The notes under the pieces: generated by a model
The model's input: the letters and a program-made list of their open reading frames with translations, nothing else
Told to the model about the DNA's origin: nothing
The model's database searches: none
Shown here: in pieces, positions 44,820 through 53,934 of the stretch
Numbering within the stretch: the first letter of the stretch is position 1
Layout of the letters: each line of letters opens with the position of its first letter
From: Actinoplanes auranticolor
Lineage (GTDB): Bacteria > Actinomycetota > Actinomycetes > Mycobacteriales > Micromonosporaceae
Reading direction: 5' to 3'
Assembly (NCBI RefSeq): GCF_018332655.1
Contig: NZ_BOQL01000017.1
Location: forward strand, 124,001 to 188,000
DNA length: 64,000 bases
Position numbers and translations under genes: made by a program

Positions 44820-46241
44820 TCATTCGGCCGACGCCCGGGCTGCCCACTGCACCGCGGTCTGCAGGTCGCCCACCTCGACGACGCGCATCCCCTTGGGCGG
44901 GCTGTCGCCCTCGCCGGTGCCGTACCCGGGTGGGACCAGGGCGAAGCGGAAGCCCAGCCGGGCCGCCTCGGCCAGCCGCCGCCCGATCGCGCCGACCCGG
45001 CGCACCTCGCCGGTCAGCCCCACCTCGCCGATGGCCACCAGGTGCGGGGCCATGGCCAGATTGAGCGCGCCGGAGGCCACCGCCAGGGCCATCGCCAGGT
45101 CGGCCGAGGGCTCGGTGACCCGGATGCCGCCGACCGTGGCCGCGAAGACCTCCCGGTCGTGCAGCTTGATCTTCTCCATCCGGCGCTGCAGCACCGCCAG
45201 CACCATGGCCAGCCGGGCGCTGTCGAGGCCGGAGACGGTGCGCCGGGGCGAGCCCTGCACCTGGGCGCCGATCAGGGCCTGCACCTCGGTGACCATCGCC
45301 CGGCGGCCCTCCATCGCCACGGTGACGCAGGTGCCCGGCACCGGCTCGTTGTAGCGGGTGAGGAACAGCCCGGACGGGTCGGCCAGGCTCACGATGCCGG
45401 TCTCGTGCATCTCGAAGCAGCCGACCTCGTCGGCCGGGCCGTAGCGGTTCTTCACGCCGCGGACCAGGCGCAGCGACGAGTGCTTGTCACCCTCGAAGTG
45501 CAGCACCACGTCGACCAGGTGCTCGAGCACCCGCGGGCCGGCGACCGAACCGTCCTTGGTGACGTGCCCGACCAGGACGGTGGCCACGCCGCGCTCCTTG
45601 GCGATGCTCACCAGTGCCGCGGTGACGGCGCGGACCTGGGTGACACCGCCGGGCACGCCCTCGGTGCCCGGGGCGGAGATGGTCTGCACCGAGTCGATGA
45701 TCAGCAGGCCGGGCTTGACCGCGTCGAGGTGGCCGAGGACCGCGCCGAGGTCGCTCTCGGAGGCGAGATAGAGATTGTCGTGCAGGGCGCCGAGCCGCTC
45801 GGCGCGCAGCCGGACCTGGCTGACCGACTCCTCGCCGCTGACCACGAGCGACGGCGTGCTGGTGCCCGCGGCCCACTGCTGGGCGACGTCGAGCAGCAGG
45901 GTCGACTTGCCGACGCCGGGCTCACCGGCCAGCAGCACCACCGCGCCGGGGACCAGGCCGCCGCCGAGCACCCGGTCGAGCTCGGTCACGCCGCTGGGCA
46001 CCGCCTTGGCCGGGGCGGCACTGATGGTCTTGATCGGACGGGCCGGCTCGGACGGCATCCGCGAGCTGACCACCCGGCCGGACACCACGGGACCGGTCAA
46101 GGTGGACTCGATGATCGAGCCCCACTCGTTGCACTCCGGGCAGCGGCCCAGCCACTTGGGCGGCTGATGCCCGCACGCGTCGCACTGATAGGCAGGACGC
46201 GGCTCAGAGCGGGCACGGGACGGAGTGCGGGAAGTCGTCAC
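44820..46241 (-). CDS. radA: DNA repair protein RadA
   Basis: 473 residues from GTG 46241. Four-Cys zinc finger (CDACGHQPPKWLGRCPEC), RecA-like ATPase (Walker A GEPGVGKSTLL), the RadA-specific KNRYG motif, and a Lon-protease-like C-terminal domain (ATVGGIRVTEPSADLAMALA). A branch-migration helicase acting in recombination repair. GTG 46241 is preceded by TAGCGT with 7 nt between them. It lies upstream of disA in the same direction. Confidence 0.96.
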   Translation of the reverse strand: MTTSRTPSRARSEPRPAYQCDACGHQPPKWLGRCPECNEWGSIIESTLTGPVVSGRVVSSRMPSEPARPIKTISAAPAKAVPSGVTELDRVLGGGLVPGAVVLLAGEPGVGKSTLLLDVAQQWAAGTSTPSLVVSGEESVSQVRLRAERLGALHDNLYLASESDLGAVLGHLDAVKPGLLIIDSVQTISAPGTEGVPGGVTQVRAVTAALVSIAKERGVATVLVGHVTKDGSVAGPRVLEHLVDVVLHFEGDKHSSLRLVRGVKNRYGPADEVGCFEMHETGIVSLADPSGLFLTRYNEPVPGTCVTVAMEGRRAMVTEVQALIGAQVQGSPRRTVSGLDSARLAMVLAVLQRRMEKIKLHDREVFAATVGGIRVTEPSADLAMALAVASGALNLAMAPHLVAIGEVGLTGEVRRVGAIGRRLAEAARLGFRFALVPPGYGTGEGDSPPKGMRVVEVGDLQTAVQWAARASAE

Positions 46242-46248
46242 ACCCGTC

Positions 46249-46254
46249 ACGCTA
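46249..46254 (-). promoter_or_regulatory. -10 element, leaderless promoter of radA
   Basis: TAGCGT on the minus strand lies 7 nt before GTG 46241. Confidence 0.45.
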
Positions 46255-46280
46255 GCCCGCCGGTACGACAAACCGGGGAC

Positions 46281-47048
46281 TTACTCCCCTTCGCCGAGAT
46301 TCTCCTCGGCATCGATGCCGGGGGCCCGCGAGGCCGGGCTCAGCGGGATGGCCATCGGGGCCTGCAGGACCAGCGGCGGCGCGCCGTTGCTGAACTCGAA
46401 CACCAGGTTGACCGACTGGCCCGGCAGCAGCTTGCCGCTGAGCCCGACGGCCTGCAGCTTCTCCGCGTCCTCGGGCAGGAAGGTGGCCGCGCCGAGCGGT
46501 CCGATCTCGATCCGGGCCGGCCGGGTCTCGGCGCCCGCCGGGGTGGGCGCGGTCGAGGGCGCCTCGCCCGGGCTGGGGTTGGTGCTCGGGTCCGGGCTGG
46601 GGATCTGGTTGCTGTTCTGGTCGTCCTGGGTGTCCGAGGGGCGGCTGCCGGAGGGCTCCGGGATGGCCGTCGAGGGCGCGGAGGGCGTCGTCGAGGCGCC
46701 GCCGACCAGGCCGACGGACCGCGCGGAGACCACGCCTTCCTTCTCCGTCGTGCCGGTGGCCGGCTGGCTGCTGATCAGGACGGTGATGGCCTGCCTGGTC
46801 TGGTTGTAGAGGCCCAGCTGCAGCGGCGCGGAGCCACCGGCCGGGTAACCGGTGGTGCCGTCGTAGGCGACCGCGAGGTTGCGGACGTAGACCGAGGCGT
46901 CGGAGCTCTGCGCGTTCACGCCGTAGACCGACGGGTTCTTGAGGGCCGTCTCGGCGACCTGACCGGCGCTGCAGCCGGCGAGCGCGATCGCGGCCAGCGT
47001 GGCGACACCCGTGGCCACGGCGGCGCGGCGGGTTCCGGGCGAGCGCAT
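46281..47048 (-). CDS. lipoprotein with Pro/Ser/Asp-rich insert
   Basis: 255 residues from ATG 47048, with GGAGG 6 nt upstream. Signal peptide and lipobox LAGC; two beta-rich segments (about 35-110 and 170-235) flank a low-complexity Ser/Pro/Thr/Asp insert. The second half (LPGQSVNLVFEFSNGAPPLVLQAP) looks like a copper-chaperone- or DUF461-type extracytoplasmic domain, but the metal-binding Met/His pattern is absent. Function not assigned. Upstream of and co-directional with radA (9-40 bp gap). Confidence 0.6.
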   Translation of the reverse strand: MRSPGTRRAAVATGVATLAAIALAGCSAGQVAETALKNPSVYGVNAQSSDASVYVRNLAVAYDGTTGYPAGGSAPLQLGLYNQTRQAITVLISSQPATGTTEKEGVVSARSVGLVGGASTTPSAPSTAIPEPSGSRPSDTQDDQNSNQIPSPDPSTNPSPGEAPSTAPTPAGAETRPARIEIGPLGAATFLPEDAEKLQAVGLSGKLLPGQSVNLVFEFSNGAPPLVLQAPMAIPLSPASRAPGIDAEENLGEGE

Positions 47049-47129
47049 CACAGTCCTCCAAGAAACTCGAGAATGCTCCGCGGATCAGCCTAGAGGGCGA
47101 GGATCCGGCGCGTACGGCGACCCGTCCAT

Positions 47130-47966
47130 TCACACCACCCGGCCGCTGGACACGAGCAGCACGACGTCCAGGAGTGCCACCACGATGACCGATCGAAACA
47201 TCGCAACCTGCCGGGTGCCGCGGCGGAGGGCCCGCTGACCCGCGTACCAGCCCAGCGGCAGGACCACGGCGGCGGCCGCGGCGACCGCGAGGCCCGGCCA
47301 CGACGGCGCCCCGTCGGGTCCGAAGACCAGGGTGAGGGTCGCGGCCAGCAGCAGACCGGCCGCGGCGAACTGCGATCCGGTCGCGCCCAGGCGGTGCGGC
47401 AGCCCGACCACGCCGGTCGCGGCGTCGTCGGCCAGGTCCGGCAGCACGTTGGCGAAGTGCGCCCCGCCGCCCAGCAGCGCGCCGGCGGCGACCAGCCAGG
47501 CCGGTGGCCAGGGGTGCCCGGGCAGAGCGAGGACCACGAAGGCGGGCATCAGCCCGAACGCCACCAGGTAGGGCAGCACCGACAGCGGCGTGGACTTGAG
47601 CGGCCAGTCGTAGAGCAGCGCGAAGATCCCGACCAGCGTGACGCAGATCGCGGCGGCCGGGCCGAAGGGCAACCCGAGCAGGGGCACGGCCAGCGAGGCG
47701 ACCAGGCCGGCGAGGCCGACGGTACGGCGGGAGACCACCCCCGAGGCCACGGGTTTGTCGGTCCGCCCGGCCACCCGGTCCCGGTCGGCGTCCAGCCAGT
47801 CGTTCACCCAGCCCACGGAGAGCTGGGTGGCCCCGATGGCGGCGGCGACGCCGAGCACGCTCCAGCCGCGATGCCCCACCCCGAGGGCGAGCAGAGTCAT
47901 GGCCAGCGTGACCGCACCGCCGGGTTCGGGGTGGGAGGCCTTGAGCAGAGCGACGGGTCCGACCAT
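47130..47966 (-). CDS. agqD: UbiA-family prenyltransferase, agq-cluster type
   Basis: 278 residues from ATG 47966. Eight to nine transmembrane helices; the first Asp-rich motif is NDWLDADRD (the NDxxDxxxD metal site) and the second is NVLPDLADD. It transfers a prenyl group from a diphosphate donor to an aromatic acceptor at the membrane. It is divergent from the methyltransferase-flavoprotein-type III PKS operon. In the Actinoplanes agq cluster a UbiA-like enzyme geranylates an alkylated hydroquinone. The symbol is given by analogy and from memory. Confidence 0.78.
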   Translation of the reverse strand: MVGPVALLKASHPEPGGAVTLAMTLLALGVGHRGWSVLGVAAAIGATQLSVGWVNDWLDADRDRVAGRTDKPVASGVVSRRTVGLAGLVASLAVPLLGLPFGPAAAICVTLVGIFALLYDWPLKSTPLSVLPYLVAFGLMPAFVVLALPGHPWPPAWLVAAGALLGGGAHFANVLPDLADDAATGVVGLPHRLGATGSQFAAAGLLLAATLTLVFGPDGAPSWPGLAVAAAAAVVLPLGWYAGQRALRRGTRQVAMFRSVIVVALLDVVLLVSSGRVV

Positions 47967-48012
47967 GAAAGCAGTGTGGTGGTTGTGCCCCACTCGTGCC
48001 ACGCTCGATCAC

Positions 48013-48738
48013 ATGCCCCCGCTTCCCCGCAACGATCCTCGTCAGTACGACGACCTCGCCGGTGAGTGGTGGCGCCCCGGTGGTGGCTTCGAGATCCTGC
48101 ACTGGCTGGCCCGGTCCCGCGGCGCGCTGGTGCCGCCCGCGCAGCGCCCGGCGGCGATCCTGGTCGACGCCGGTTGTGGCGGCGGCCTGCTGGCCCCGCA
48201 CGTCGAGCGGCTCGGTTACCGGCATGTCGGTGTCGATCTGCGCCGCGCGGGGCTGGAGCAGTCCGCGGCGCGGGGCGTGACCCCGGTGACCGGTGACGTG
48301 ACGGCGCTGCCGCTGGCGGACGGCTCGGCCGACGTGGTGGTGGCCGGCGAGATCCTGGAGCACGTCCCGGATCTGCCGGCCGCGGTGGCCGAGCTGTGCC
48401 GGGTGCTGCGGCCGGGCGGGCTGCTGGTGCTGGACACGGTCAACGGCACCCGGATCGGCCGGTTCCTGACGGTGACTCTGGGCGAGCGCTTCGGCGTGGC
48501 GCCGGTCGGCCTGCACGATCCGGAGCTGTTCGTCGACCCGGGCGAGCTGACCGTGGAGTGCGCCAAGCACGGTGTCAAGCTGCTGGTCCGCGGCCTGCGC
48601 CCGAGCGTGACCGGGTTGATCCGCTGGCTGTTCCTGCCCACCGGTCCGGGGCCGGGTCCGCTGGGCCGGATGATCCCGACCCGTTCCACGGCAGTGGTCT
48701 ACCAGGGCATGGGCCGCAAACAGGGGGAGATGGCATGA
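48013..48738 (+). CDS. SAM-dependent methyltransferase (UbiG-like), agq-cluster type
   Basis: 241 residues from ATG 48013. Class I fold: motif I LVDAGCGGGLLAPH, GVDLRRAG, ADVVVAGEILEHVPD and RVLRPGGLLVLDT. UbiG-like O-methyltransferases act on polyprenyl or alkyl phenols; here the likely acceptor is an alkylresorcinol or hydroquinone product of the type III PKS encoded two genes on. It overlaps the next gene by 4 nt. Confidence 0.85.
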   Translation: MPPLPRNDPRQYDDLAGEWWRPGGGFEILHWLARSRGALVPPAQRPAAILVDAGCGGGLLAPHVERLGYRHVGVDLRRAGLEQSAARGVTPVTGDVTALPLADGSADVVVAGEILEHVPDLPAAVAELCRVLRPGGLLVLDTVNGTRIGRFLTVTLGERFGVAPVGLHDPELFVDPGELTVECAKHGVKLLVRGLRPSVTGLIRWLFLPTGPGPGPLGRMIPTRSTAVVYQGMGRKQGEMA

Positions 48739-49895
48739 CGACTGTCGAGGAGGCGCGCCGGCTCGCGCCGCGGTTCGCGGCCCGCGCCGCGGAGCACGAC
48801 CGGGAGGGTGTGTTTCCGGCGGCCGACTTCGCCGACCTGCGCCGCTCCGGCATGTTCGGGCTGATGGTGCCCGAGCGGCTGGGTGGCGCCGGAGCGGGGT
48901 TCGCCGACTATGCGGCGGTCGCCTACGAGCTGGCCCGGGGCAACGGCGCCACGGCGCTGATCTTCAACATGCACGCCTCGGTCACCGGCGCGCTCGGCGG
49001 CGTCACGAACGAGCTGGCCGAGGCGCTCGGCCTGCCGCCCGAGGCGCTGGAGGCCCGCGATCGCTACCTGCGCGCCGCCGCCGAGGGCAGCTGGTACGCG
49101 GTGGCGATGAGCGAGCGGGGCGCCGGGTCCCGGCTCTCCCAGATGACCACCAACTACGAGGAGACCGACGAGGGTTTCCACATCAAGGGGGCCAAGACGT
49201 TCTGCTCCGGCGCCGGGCACGCGGACGCGTACCTGGTGGCGGCGCGCAGTGCGGCCGACCCGGACAAGGTCTCGCAGTTCCTGGTGCCGCCGGGCGAGGG
49301 GCTGACCGTCGAGCAGACCTGGGACGCCCTGGGCATGCGCGCCACCGGCTCCAACGACGTACACATCGACGTCACCGTCCCGTCCACGGCTCTGCTCGGC
49401 GGCGTGGAGGGGCTGGCGCTCGTGGTCGCCCAGCTCGCCCCGCACTGGATGGTGGCCAGCTACGCGGCGGTCTACGTGGGGGTCGCCCGGGCGGCGGTGG
49501 ACGCGGCGGTCGAGCACGTCACCGCCCGGGGGCTGGGGCACCTGCCGGCCGTACGCGGGCGCATCGGCCGGGCCGACGCGGCCGTCGCGGCAGCGCACCT
49601 GGCCGTCATGGAGGCCGCCCGCCGGGTCGACGAGGCGCCGGGCGACGCGGAGACCAACCGCTGGGTGTGGCGGGCCAAGCTGCTGGCCGGCACGACGGCG
49701 GCCGAGGTGGCCGCCTCGATGCTGGAGGCGGCGGGCACCTCGGCGATGCGGCGCGGTCATCCGCTGGAACGTCTCTACCGCGACGCCCGGGCCGGATCAC
49801 TGCAGCCCGCGACGTCGGACGTGTGCGCGGACTGGCTGGGCGTCGAGGCGCTCGGCGGCGATCCGGACTCGCAAGGCTCCGCCCCGCGGTGGTGA
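48735..49895 (+). CDS. acyl-CoA dehydrogenase-fold flavoprotein, probable aromatic hydroxylase
   Basis: 386 residues from ATG 48735. Acyl-CoA dehydrogenase superfamily: helical N-domain (MFGLMVPERLGGAGAGFADY), beta-domain (AMSERGAGSRLS, FCSGAGHADAYLVAAR), C-terminal helices. The RDARAGSLQPATSDVCADWLG end resembles flavin monooxygenases of the DszC/HpaB type rather than beta-oxidation enzymes. In the agq-type pathway a flavoprotein hydroxylates a methylated alkylresorcinol to a hydroquinone, which fits. Coupled to the methyltransferase gene. Confidence 0.8.
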   Translation: MTTVEEARRLAPRFAARAAEHDREGVFPAADFADLRRSGMFGLMVPERLGGAGAGFADYAAVAYELARGNGATALIFNMHASVTGALGGVTNELAEALGLPPEALEARDRYLRAAAEGSWYAVAMSERGAGSRLSQMTTNYEETDEGFHIKGAKTFCSGAGHADAYLVAARSAADPDKVSQFLVPPGEGLTVEQTWDALGMRATGSNDVHIDVTVPSTALLGGVEGLALVVAQLAPHWMVASYAAVYVGVARAAVDAAVEHVTARGLGHLPAVRGRIGRADAAVAAAHLAVMEAARRVDEAPGDAETNRWVWRAKLLAGTTAAEVAASMLEAAGTSAMRRGHPLERLYRDARAGSLQPATSDVCADWLGVEALGGDPDSQGSAPRW

Positions 49896-49949
49896 ACGCT
49901 TTTCGCGGGTAAGGCACCAGTCGGCGGGGTTCGGCCTGGGGAGGCACAA

Positions 49950-51011
49950 GTGAACAGAATTGGTCAGGCAGTGATCGCCGGCCTGGGTACCGCGCTGCCA
50001 CCGGCGGCGGCACAGGACGACCTGTGGGAGGGCTTCTTCTCGCAGCACTACACCGGCGGTCGCCGTGGGCTGGCGAAGCGGATCTTCGCCAACTCCGGGG
50101 TCCGCACCCGGCAGGCGGCCGTCAGCCCGCTGCTGGAGGACGTCTCCGGCTGGTCCACCGAGCGCCGGATGCGCCGCTACCAGGTGGAGGCCATGCCGCT
50201 GGCCAAGGAGGCGGTGGGCCGGGCGCTCACCGAGGCCGGCGTCGCCGCCGACGAGCTCGGCCTGTTCGCCGTCTGCTCCTGCACCGGCTACGCGACGCCC
50301 GGCCTGGACATCCTGCTGGCCCGGGACATGGGCATGGCGCCGTCCCTGCAGCGGCTCTTCATCGGGCACATGGGCTGCTACGCCGCGCTGCCGGGTCTCG
50401 GCACGACCGCCGACTTCGTCGCGGCCCGTGGCCGCCCGGCGCTGCTGCTCTGCGCCGAGCTCACCAGCCTGCACATCCAGCCCGCGGATTCGCGGGCGGA
50501 CATCCAGCAGATCGTCTCGCACGCGCTCTTCTCGGACGCCGCGGTCGCCGTCGTGCTCACCCCGCAGAGCAGACCCGGGGGGTACGTCGTCAGCGACGTC
50601 ACCGCGCTCACGGACACCACCACGGCCGGCCACATGACCTGGGACGTCACCGACCTGGGTTTCCGGATGGGGCTGTCGCCGCAGGTCCCCGACGTACTGG
50701 CGGTGCACGTCCGGAACATGGTGGACGACCTGCTGACCCGTAACGGCCTGACGATCGCGGACGTGGACGACTGGGCGGTGCATCCCGGCGGCCCGAAGAT
50801 CCTGGACGTGGTGCAGGAGCAGCTCGGGTTGCCGGCCGAAGCGATGGCGGCGTCCCGGGAGGTGCTGGCGACGTACGGGAATTGCTCCTCCCCGACGGTA
50901 TTGCTGGCCCTGGACGCGCTGCGGCGGCGGCCGCAGCCGCCGCGCCGGGTGGTGATGCTGGCCTTCGGGCCGGGCCTGACGCTCTATGGCGTCCTGCTCG
51001 ACACGCCCTAG
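49950..51011 (+). CDS. agqA: type III polyketide synthase
   Basis: 353 residues from GTG 49950, with GGGGAGG about 6 nt upstream. Chalcone-synthase-family thiolase fold with the complete catalytic triad: Cys143 (IGHMGCYAAL), His278 (WAVHPGG) and Asn311 (YGNCSSP). The GxGLTLYG C-terminal motif is also present. It condenses malonyl-CoA units on an acyl starter, likely a fatty acyl group for alkylresorcinol formation. The symbol follows the agq cluster of Actinoplanes by gene content; product identity is inferred. Confidence 0.88.
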   Translation: MNRIGQAVIAGLGTALPPAAAQDDLWEGFFSQHYTGGRRGLAKRIFANSGVRTRQAAVSPLLEDVSGWSTERRMRRYQVEAMPLAKEAVGRALTEAGVAADELGLFAVCSCTGYATPGLDILLARDMGMAPSLQRLFIGHMGCYAALPGLGTTADFVAARGRPALLLCAELTSLHIQPADSRADIQQIVSHALFSDAAVAVVLTPQSRPGGYVVSDVTALTDTTTAGHMTWDVTDLGFRMGLSPQVPDVLAVHVRNMVDDLLTRNGLTIADVDDWAVHPGGPKILDVVQEQLGLPAEAMAASREVLATYGNCSSPTVLLALDALRRRPQPPRRVVMLAFGPGLTLYGVLLDTP

Positions 51012-51014
51012 GGT
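51009..51014 (+). promoter_or_regulatory. -10 element, leaderless promoter
   Basis: TAGGGT overlaps the type III PKS stop codon and lies 6 nt before GTG 51021. Confidence 0.45.
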
Positions 51015-51020
51015 GGTCGG

Positions 51021-51476
51021 GTGAGAGGGGACCGGGCTGCGGGCGCGACGCTCTACGGGCTCGCCCTGGTCCTGCTGCTCGCGGGCGGAGTGTGGTTCGT
51101 CCGGGCCGCGCCGGACGTCGGCGAGGACCCCGCCGTGGTGGCGGGCCGGGCCACCGTCGAACGCCTGCTGCCCGACCTGCCGCGGCAGGCGGGGGCGGAG
51201 ACGATGGTGCTGGGCGCCGGCGGACGCCAGGAGCGCAACACGGCAGTGCTCGGCGGTTCCTACTCCCTGACGATGCTCTGCGTGGGCGACGGCCAGGTCC
51301 GGGTGCGGCTCAGCGCCACGGGTGAGGATTCAGGCCGGGCAGTGCCGTGCGCCGCGGAGCCGGAGCCGGTGGAGCTGACGGTGGGACTGGCCGACGACCT
51401 CTTCATGGCGGTGTCGGCGGAGACCCGGGGAGAGGCGGTCTTCCGCTGGCGCGTCACCCGGGCCCGGTCCTACTGA
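51021..51476 (+). CDS. hypothetical secreted or membrane-anchored protein
   Basis: 151 residues: one N-terminal hydrophobic helix (about 9-27), then a compact domain with two cysteines (MLCVGD, VPCAAE) and a beta-rich ending (FRWRVTRARSY). No family recognised. Though directly after the type III PKS gene, it seems to carry its own promoter, so it need not belong to the biosynthetic cluster. Confidence 0.5.
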   Translation: MRGDRAAGATLYGLALVLLLAGGVWFVRAAPDVGEDPAVVAGRATVERLLPDLPRQAGAETMVLGAGGRQERNTAVLGGSYSLTMLCVGDGQVRVRLSATGEDSGRAVPCAAEPEPVELTVGLADDLFMAVSAETRGEAVFRWRVTRARSY

Positions 51477-51518
51477 TCCGCTCTCGCATTTGCTGAGTCT
51501 CATGACAAGCGTCACTTA

Positions 51519-51541
51519 CCGGTCGGATCTTGCCCGACCGG
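51519..51541 (+). terminator. bidirectional terminator hairpin
   Basis: Perfect 8-bp stem CCGGTCGG/CCGACCGG with a 7-nt loop between convergent genes ending at 51476 and 51559. Confidence 0.6.
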
Positions 51542-51558
51542 CCGGCTGTCACGCAGCG

Positions 51559-52332
51559 TCAGAGACGGGCCAGGTCGGGCCGGAAGTCCTCGACCGAGAA
51601 CGTGCGGGCGATCTTGCGGACGATTTCACCCCCGCGGTTGACCAGCAGGACCGCCGCGGTGCCGTCGGGTGTGCCGAGGTCGAGCCCGGCGCGGAGCTCA
51701 CCGGTGGGGTCGCGCAGCGCACGCACCGGCTTGGCTTGAGCCGGCGGCGCGGCGTTCGTGGGCGGGGCGGCACCGGTCTGCCCGGCGGCGGCCCCGGCGA
51801 CGACCGTCACGACGGCGATCCCGGGCGGCGCCGCGGCGCTGGTGTCGGTCACCAGGCCGGCGCAGTCGCAACCGTCGGTGAGCAGGACAACCGCCGGCAA
51901 CTGGGCACGCAGCGGGACGGTCGTGCCGTCGACGCCCATCAGCTCCAGGGCGGGCAGGGTGTCACCGCGGTCGTCGGTCGTGGTGGCGGTGCGCTGAGTG
52001 GCCGGCGAACGGGACGGCCCGGGCCAGGCCGAGGCGAAGAGGCTGGCCACGGTGACCAGGACGGCCATCGAGATGATCAGCACCGGGGCGCGCAGGCACG
52101 CGGCACCGGCCCGACGGAGCGCGCGCATGCCGGGACGCTCGGTGAAGCTCTGCCAGCGGGTGCGCTCCGGCGACCGGTGCAGCTCGGCCTGGACGGCCTC
52201 GACCTCGTCGGACAGCTCGGAGAGGTCGTCCGGAATGACGATGAGGCCCCACTCCTCGGGGAAGTCCGGCAGACCGTCAGGGGAGCCGCCATCGGGCGGC
52301 CAGTTGCCGCCGTTGTCGCTCTTACTGCCCAC
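51559..52332 (-). CDS. membrane-anchored thioredoxin-fold-like protein
   Basis: 257 residues from GTG 52332, preceded by GGGGGAGG. A cytoplasmic acidic N-terminus (about 1-75), one transmembrane helix (about 79-101), then an extracytoplasmic region whose core (TLPALELMGVDGTTVPL, LPAVVLLTDGCDCAG, AVLLVNRGGEIVRK) looks like a redoxin or thioredoxin domain with a CDC in the active-site position instead of CxxC. Redox activity is uncertain. Function unknown; placed opposite carD. Confidence 0.5.
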   Translation of the reverse strand: MGSKSDNGGNWPPDGGSPDGLPDFPEEWGLIVIPDDLSELSDEVEAVQAELHRSPERTRWQSFTERPGMRALRRAGAACLRAPVLIISMAVLVTVASLFASAWPGPSRSPATQRTATTTDDRGDTLPALELMGVDGTTVPLRAQLPAVVLLTDGCDCAGLVTDTSAAAPPGIAVVTVVAGAAAGQTGAAPPTNAAPPAQAKPVRALRDPTGELRAGLDLGTPDGTAAVLLVNRGGEIVRKIARTFSVEDFRPDLARL

Positions 52333-52664
52333 GATTCACCCTCCCCCCTGCCGACGAGTCTCGCGTGGCCGGGGACCTCCGTCCAGCCTCCCCTACGCAC
52401 GCCCCCGGCCGCCAGTAGTGGGCGGTTCGGGTCGCTAGCGATAAGCTTGACCTCGCAAACGCTTCAGGTCCGGAATATCCGACTCGCTGAGTCAAGTGGT
52501 CACGACGTAGTCACCCTCCGTTACTGAGGCAGCTCTTTGCCCGCATGTCAAGCGGTAGAAAGACGGCTCACAGGGCCTCTGAGCTGCACTAACAGTCACG
52601 GCCAGGGTAGGACATCGCTGCCTGAGCGTGTTACCCTAGACACAGCGAAAGGGGTTTCGAACCT
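52333..52664. promoter_or_regulatory. 332-bp divergent regulatory region upstream of carD
   Basis: No gene. Holds the carD promoter, with TTACCCT at about 52630 upstream of a roughly 30-nt leader, and a TTGACC at 52448 of unclear use. The distal half is notably less GC-rich than the surroundings. Confidence 0.4.
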
Positions 52665-53150
52665 ATGGTTTTCAGTGTCGGCGAGACCGTTGTTTACCCC
52701 CACCACGGGGCCGCACTCATCGAGGCAATCGAGACTAGGGTCATCAAGGGCGAGCCGAAGCAATATCTCGTTCTGCGAGTCGCCCAGGGCGACCTTACTG
52801 TCCGGGTGCCCGCTGAGAACGCCGAGATCGTCGGCGTGCGTGAAGTGGTCGGCGAGGAGGGCCTGGGCAAGGTCTTCGACGTCCTCCGCGCACCGCACAC
52901 CGAGGAGCCGACCAACTGGTCGCGGCGTTACAAGGCCAACCTCGAGAAGCTCGCCAGCGGTAACCCGCTGAAGGTCGCCGAGGTCGTCCGTGACCTCTGG
53001 CGTCGTGAGCGCGAGCGTGGACTCTCGGCCGGGGAGAAGCGCATGCTCGCCAAGGCCCGCGACATCCTCGTCGGTGAGGTGGCCCTCGCCGAGAAGAGCA
53101 CCAAGGACGAGGCGGAAGTCCTCCTCGACAAGGTGCTCACCGAGGCCTGA
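52665..53150 (+). CDS. carD: CarD-family RNA polymerase-binding transcription regulator
   Basis: 161 residues. N-terminal RNAP-interacting Tudor-like domain begins [23 protein letters not shown]; the C-terminal helical DNA-binding part includes [30 protein letters not shown] with the conserved Trp that contacts the -10 region. CarD stabilises open promoter complexes, notably at rRNA promoters. Its pairing with ispD is conserved in mycobacteria. Confidence 0.96.
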   Translation: MVFSVGETVVYPHHGAALIEAIETRVIKGEPKQYLVLRVAQGDLTVRVPAENAEIVGVREVVGEEGLGKVFDVLRAPHTEEPTNWSRRYKANLEKLASGNPLKVAEVVRDLWRRERERGLSAGEKRMLAKARDILVGEVALAEKSTKDEAEVLLDKVLTEA

Positions 53151-53180
53151 GGTTCCCACCACCTCAGCACCACCCCCACG

Positions 53181-53930
53181 GTGACAGCAGCCGAACAGGA
53201 CCGCGACGTGACCGCGCAGCTCCACGCTCGCGGTGACGTCGCGGTCCTCGTTCCGGCCGCCGGCGCCGGTCTCCGGTTGGGCCCGGGCGGTCCGAAAGCC
53301 CTCCGCCTGCTCGCCGGTGAGCCCCTTCTCGTGCACGCGGTCCGGCGCATCGCGGCAGCCCCGTCGGTGCGCCTGATCGTCGTGGCCGCCCCGGCCGCCG
53401 AGGTCGACGCGGTCCGGGCCCTGCTCGCCCCGGTCGCCGCGGTGATCGTGGTCCCGGGCGGCGCGGAACGGCAGGATTCGGTCGCGGCCGCGCTTGCGGT
53501 CGTGCCGGCGGACGTGGGCATCGTGCTGGTGCACGACGCGGCCCGGGCTCTCACTCCGCCGGAGCTGATCGAGTCGGTTGCGGCTGCGGTCCGCAGCGGC
53601 CGGCCGGCGGTGATTCCGGTCCTGCCCGTGGTCGACACCATCAAAGAGGTCGGTCCCGCGGAGCCCGCCCGTCCTGACCACGCGCCTGTTGACGTTGTGC
53701 TGGGGACCGTTGACCGGTCTGTTCTGCGGAGCGTGCAGACGCCGCAGGGGTTCCGGCGGGATGTGCTCGCTGCCGCGCATGCCTCCGGGCTCGGTGCCCA
53801 TACCGATGATGCCGGGATGGTGGAAAAGGCCGGGGTGCCCGTCACCTGCGTGCCCGGCTCCGAGCTCGCCATGAAGATCACCCGTCCGCTGGACCTGGTG
53901 ATCGCCGAGGCGCTGCTGCACGTAACCTGA
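53181..53930 (+). CDS. ispD: 2-C-methyl-D-erythritol 4-phosphate cytidylyltransferase
   Basis: 249 residues. Third MEP-pathway enzyme: transfers CMP to [23 protein letters not shown] (nucleotide-binding loop with the catalytic Arg and Lys), [23 protein letters not shown] and [11 protein letters not shown] are typical. GTG 53181 starts it; GTG 53208 is a shorter alternative. 30 bp after carD. Confidence 0.95.
   Translation: MTAAEQDRDVTAQLHARGDVAVLVPAAGAGLRLGPGGPKALRLLAGEPLLVHAVRRIAAAPSVRLIVVAAPAAEVDAVRALLAPVAAVIVVPGGAERQDSVAAALAVVPADVGIVLVHDAARALTPPELIESVAAAVRSGRPAVIPVLPVVDTIKEVGPAEPARPDHAPVDVVLGTVDRSVLRSVQTPQGFRRDVLAAAHASGLGAHTDDAGMVEKAGVPVTCVPGSELAMKITRPLDLVIAEALLHVT
53923..53928 (+). promoter_or_regulatory. 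-10 element, leaderless promoter of ispF
   Basis: TAACCT overlaps the end of ispD and stands 6 nt before GTG 53935, suggesting ispF can be transcribed separately from ispD. Confidence 0.45.
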
Positions 53931-53934
53931 CGCG

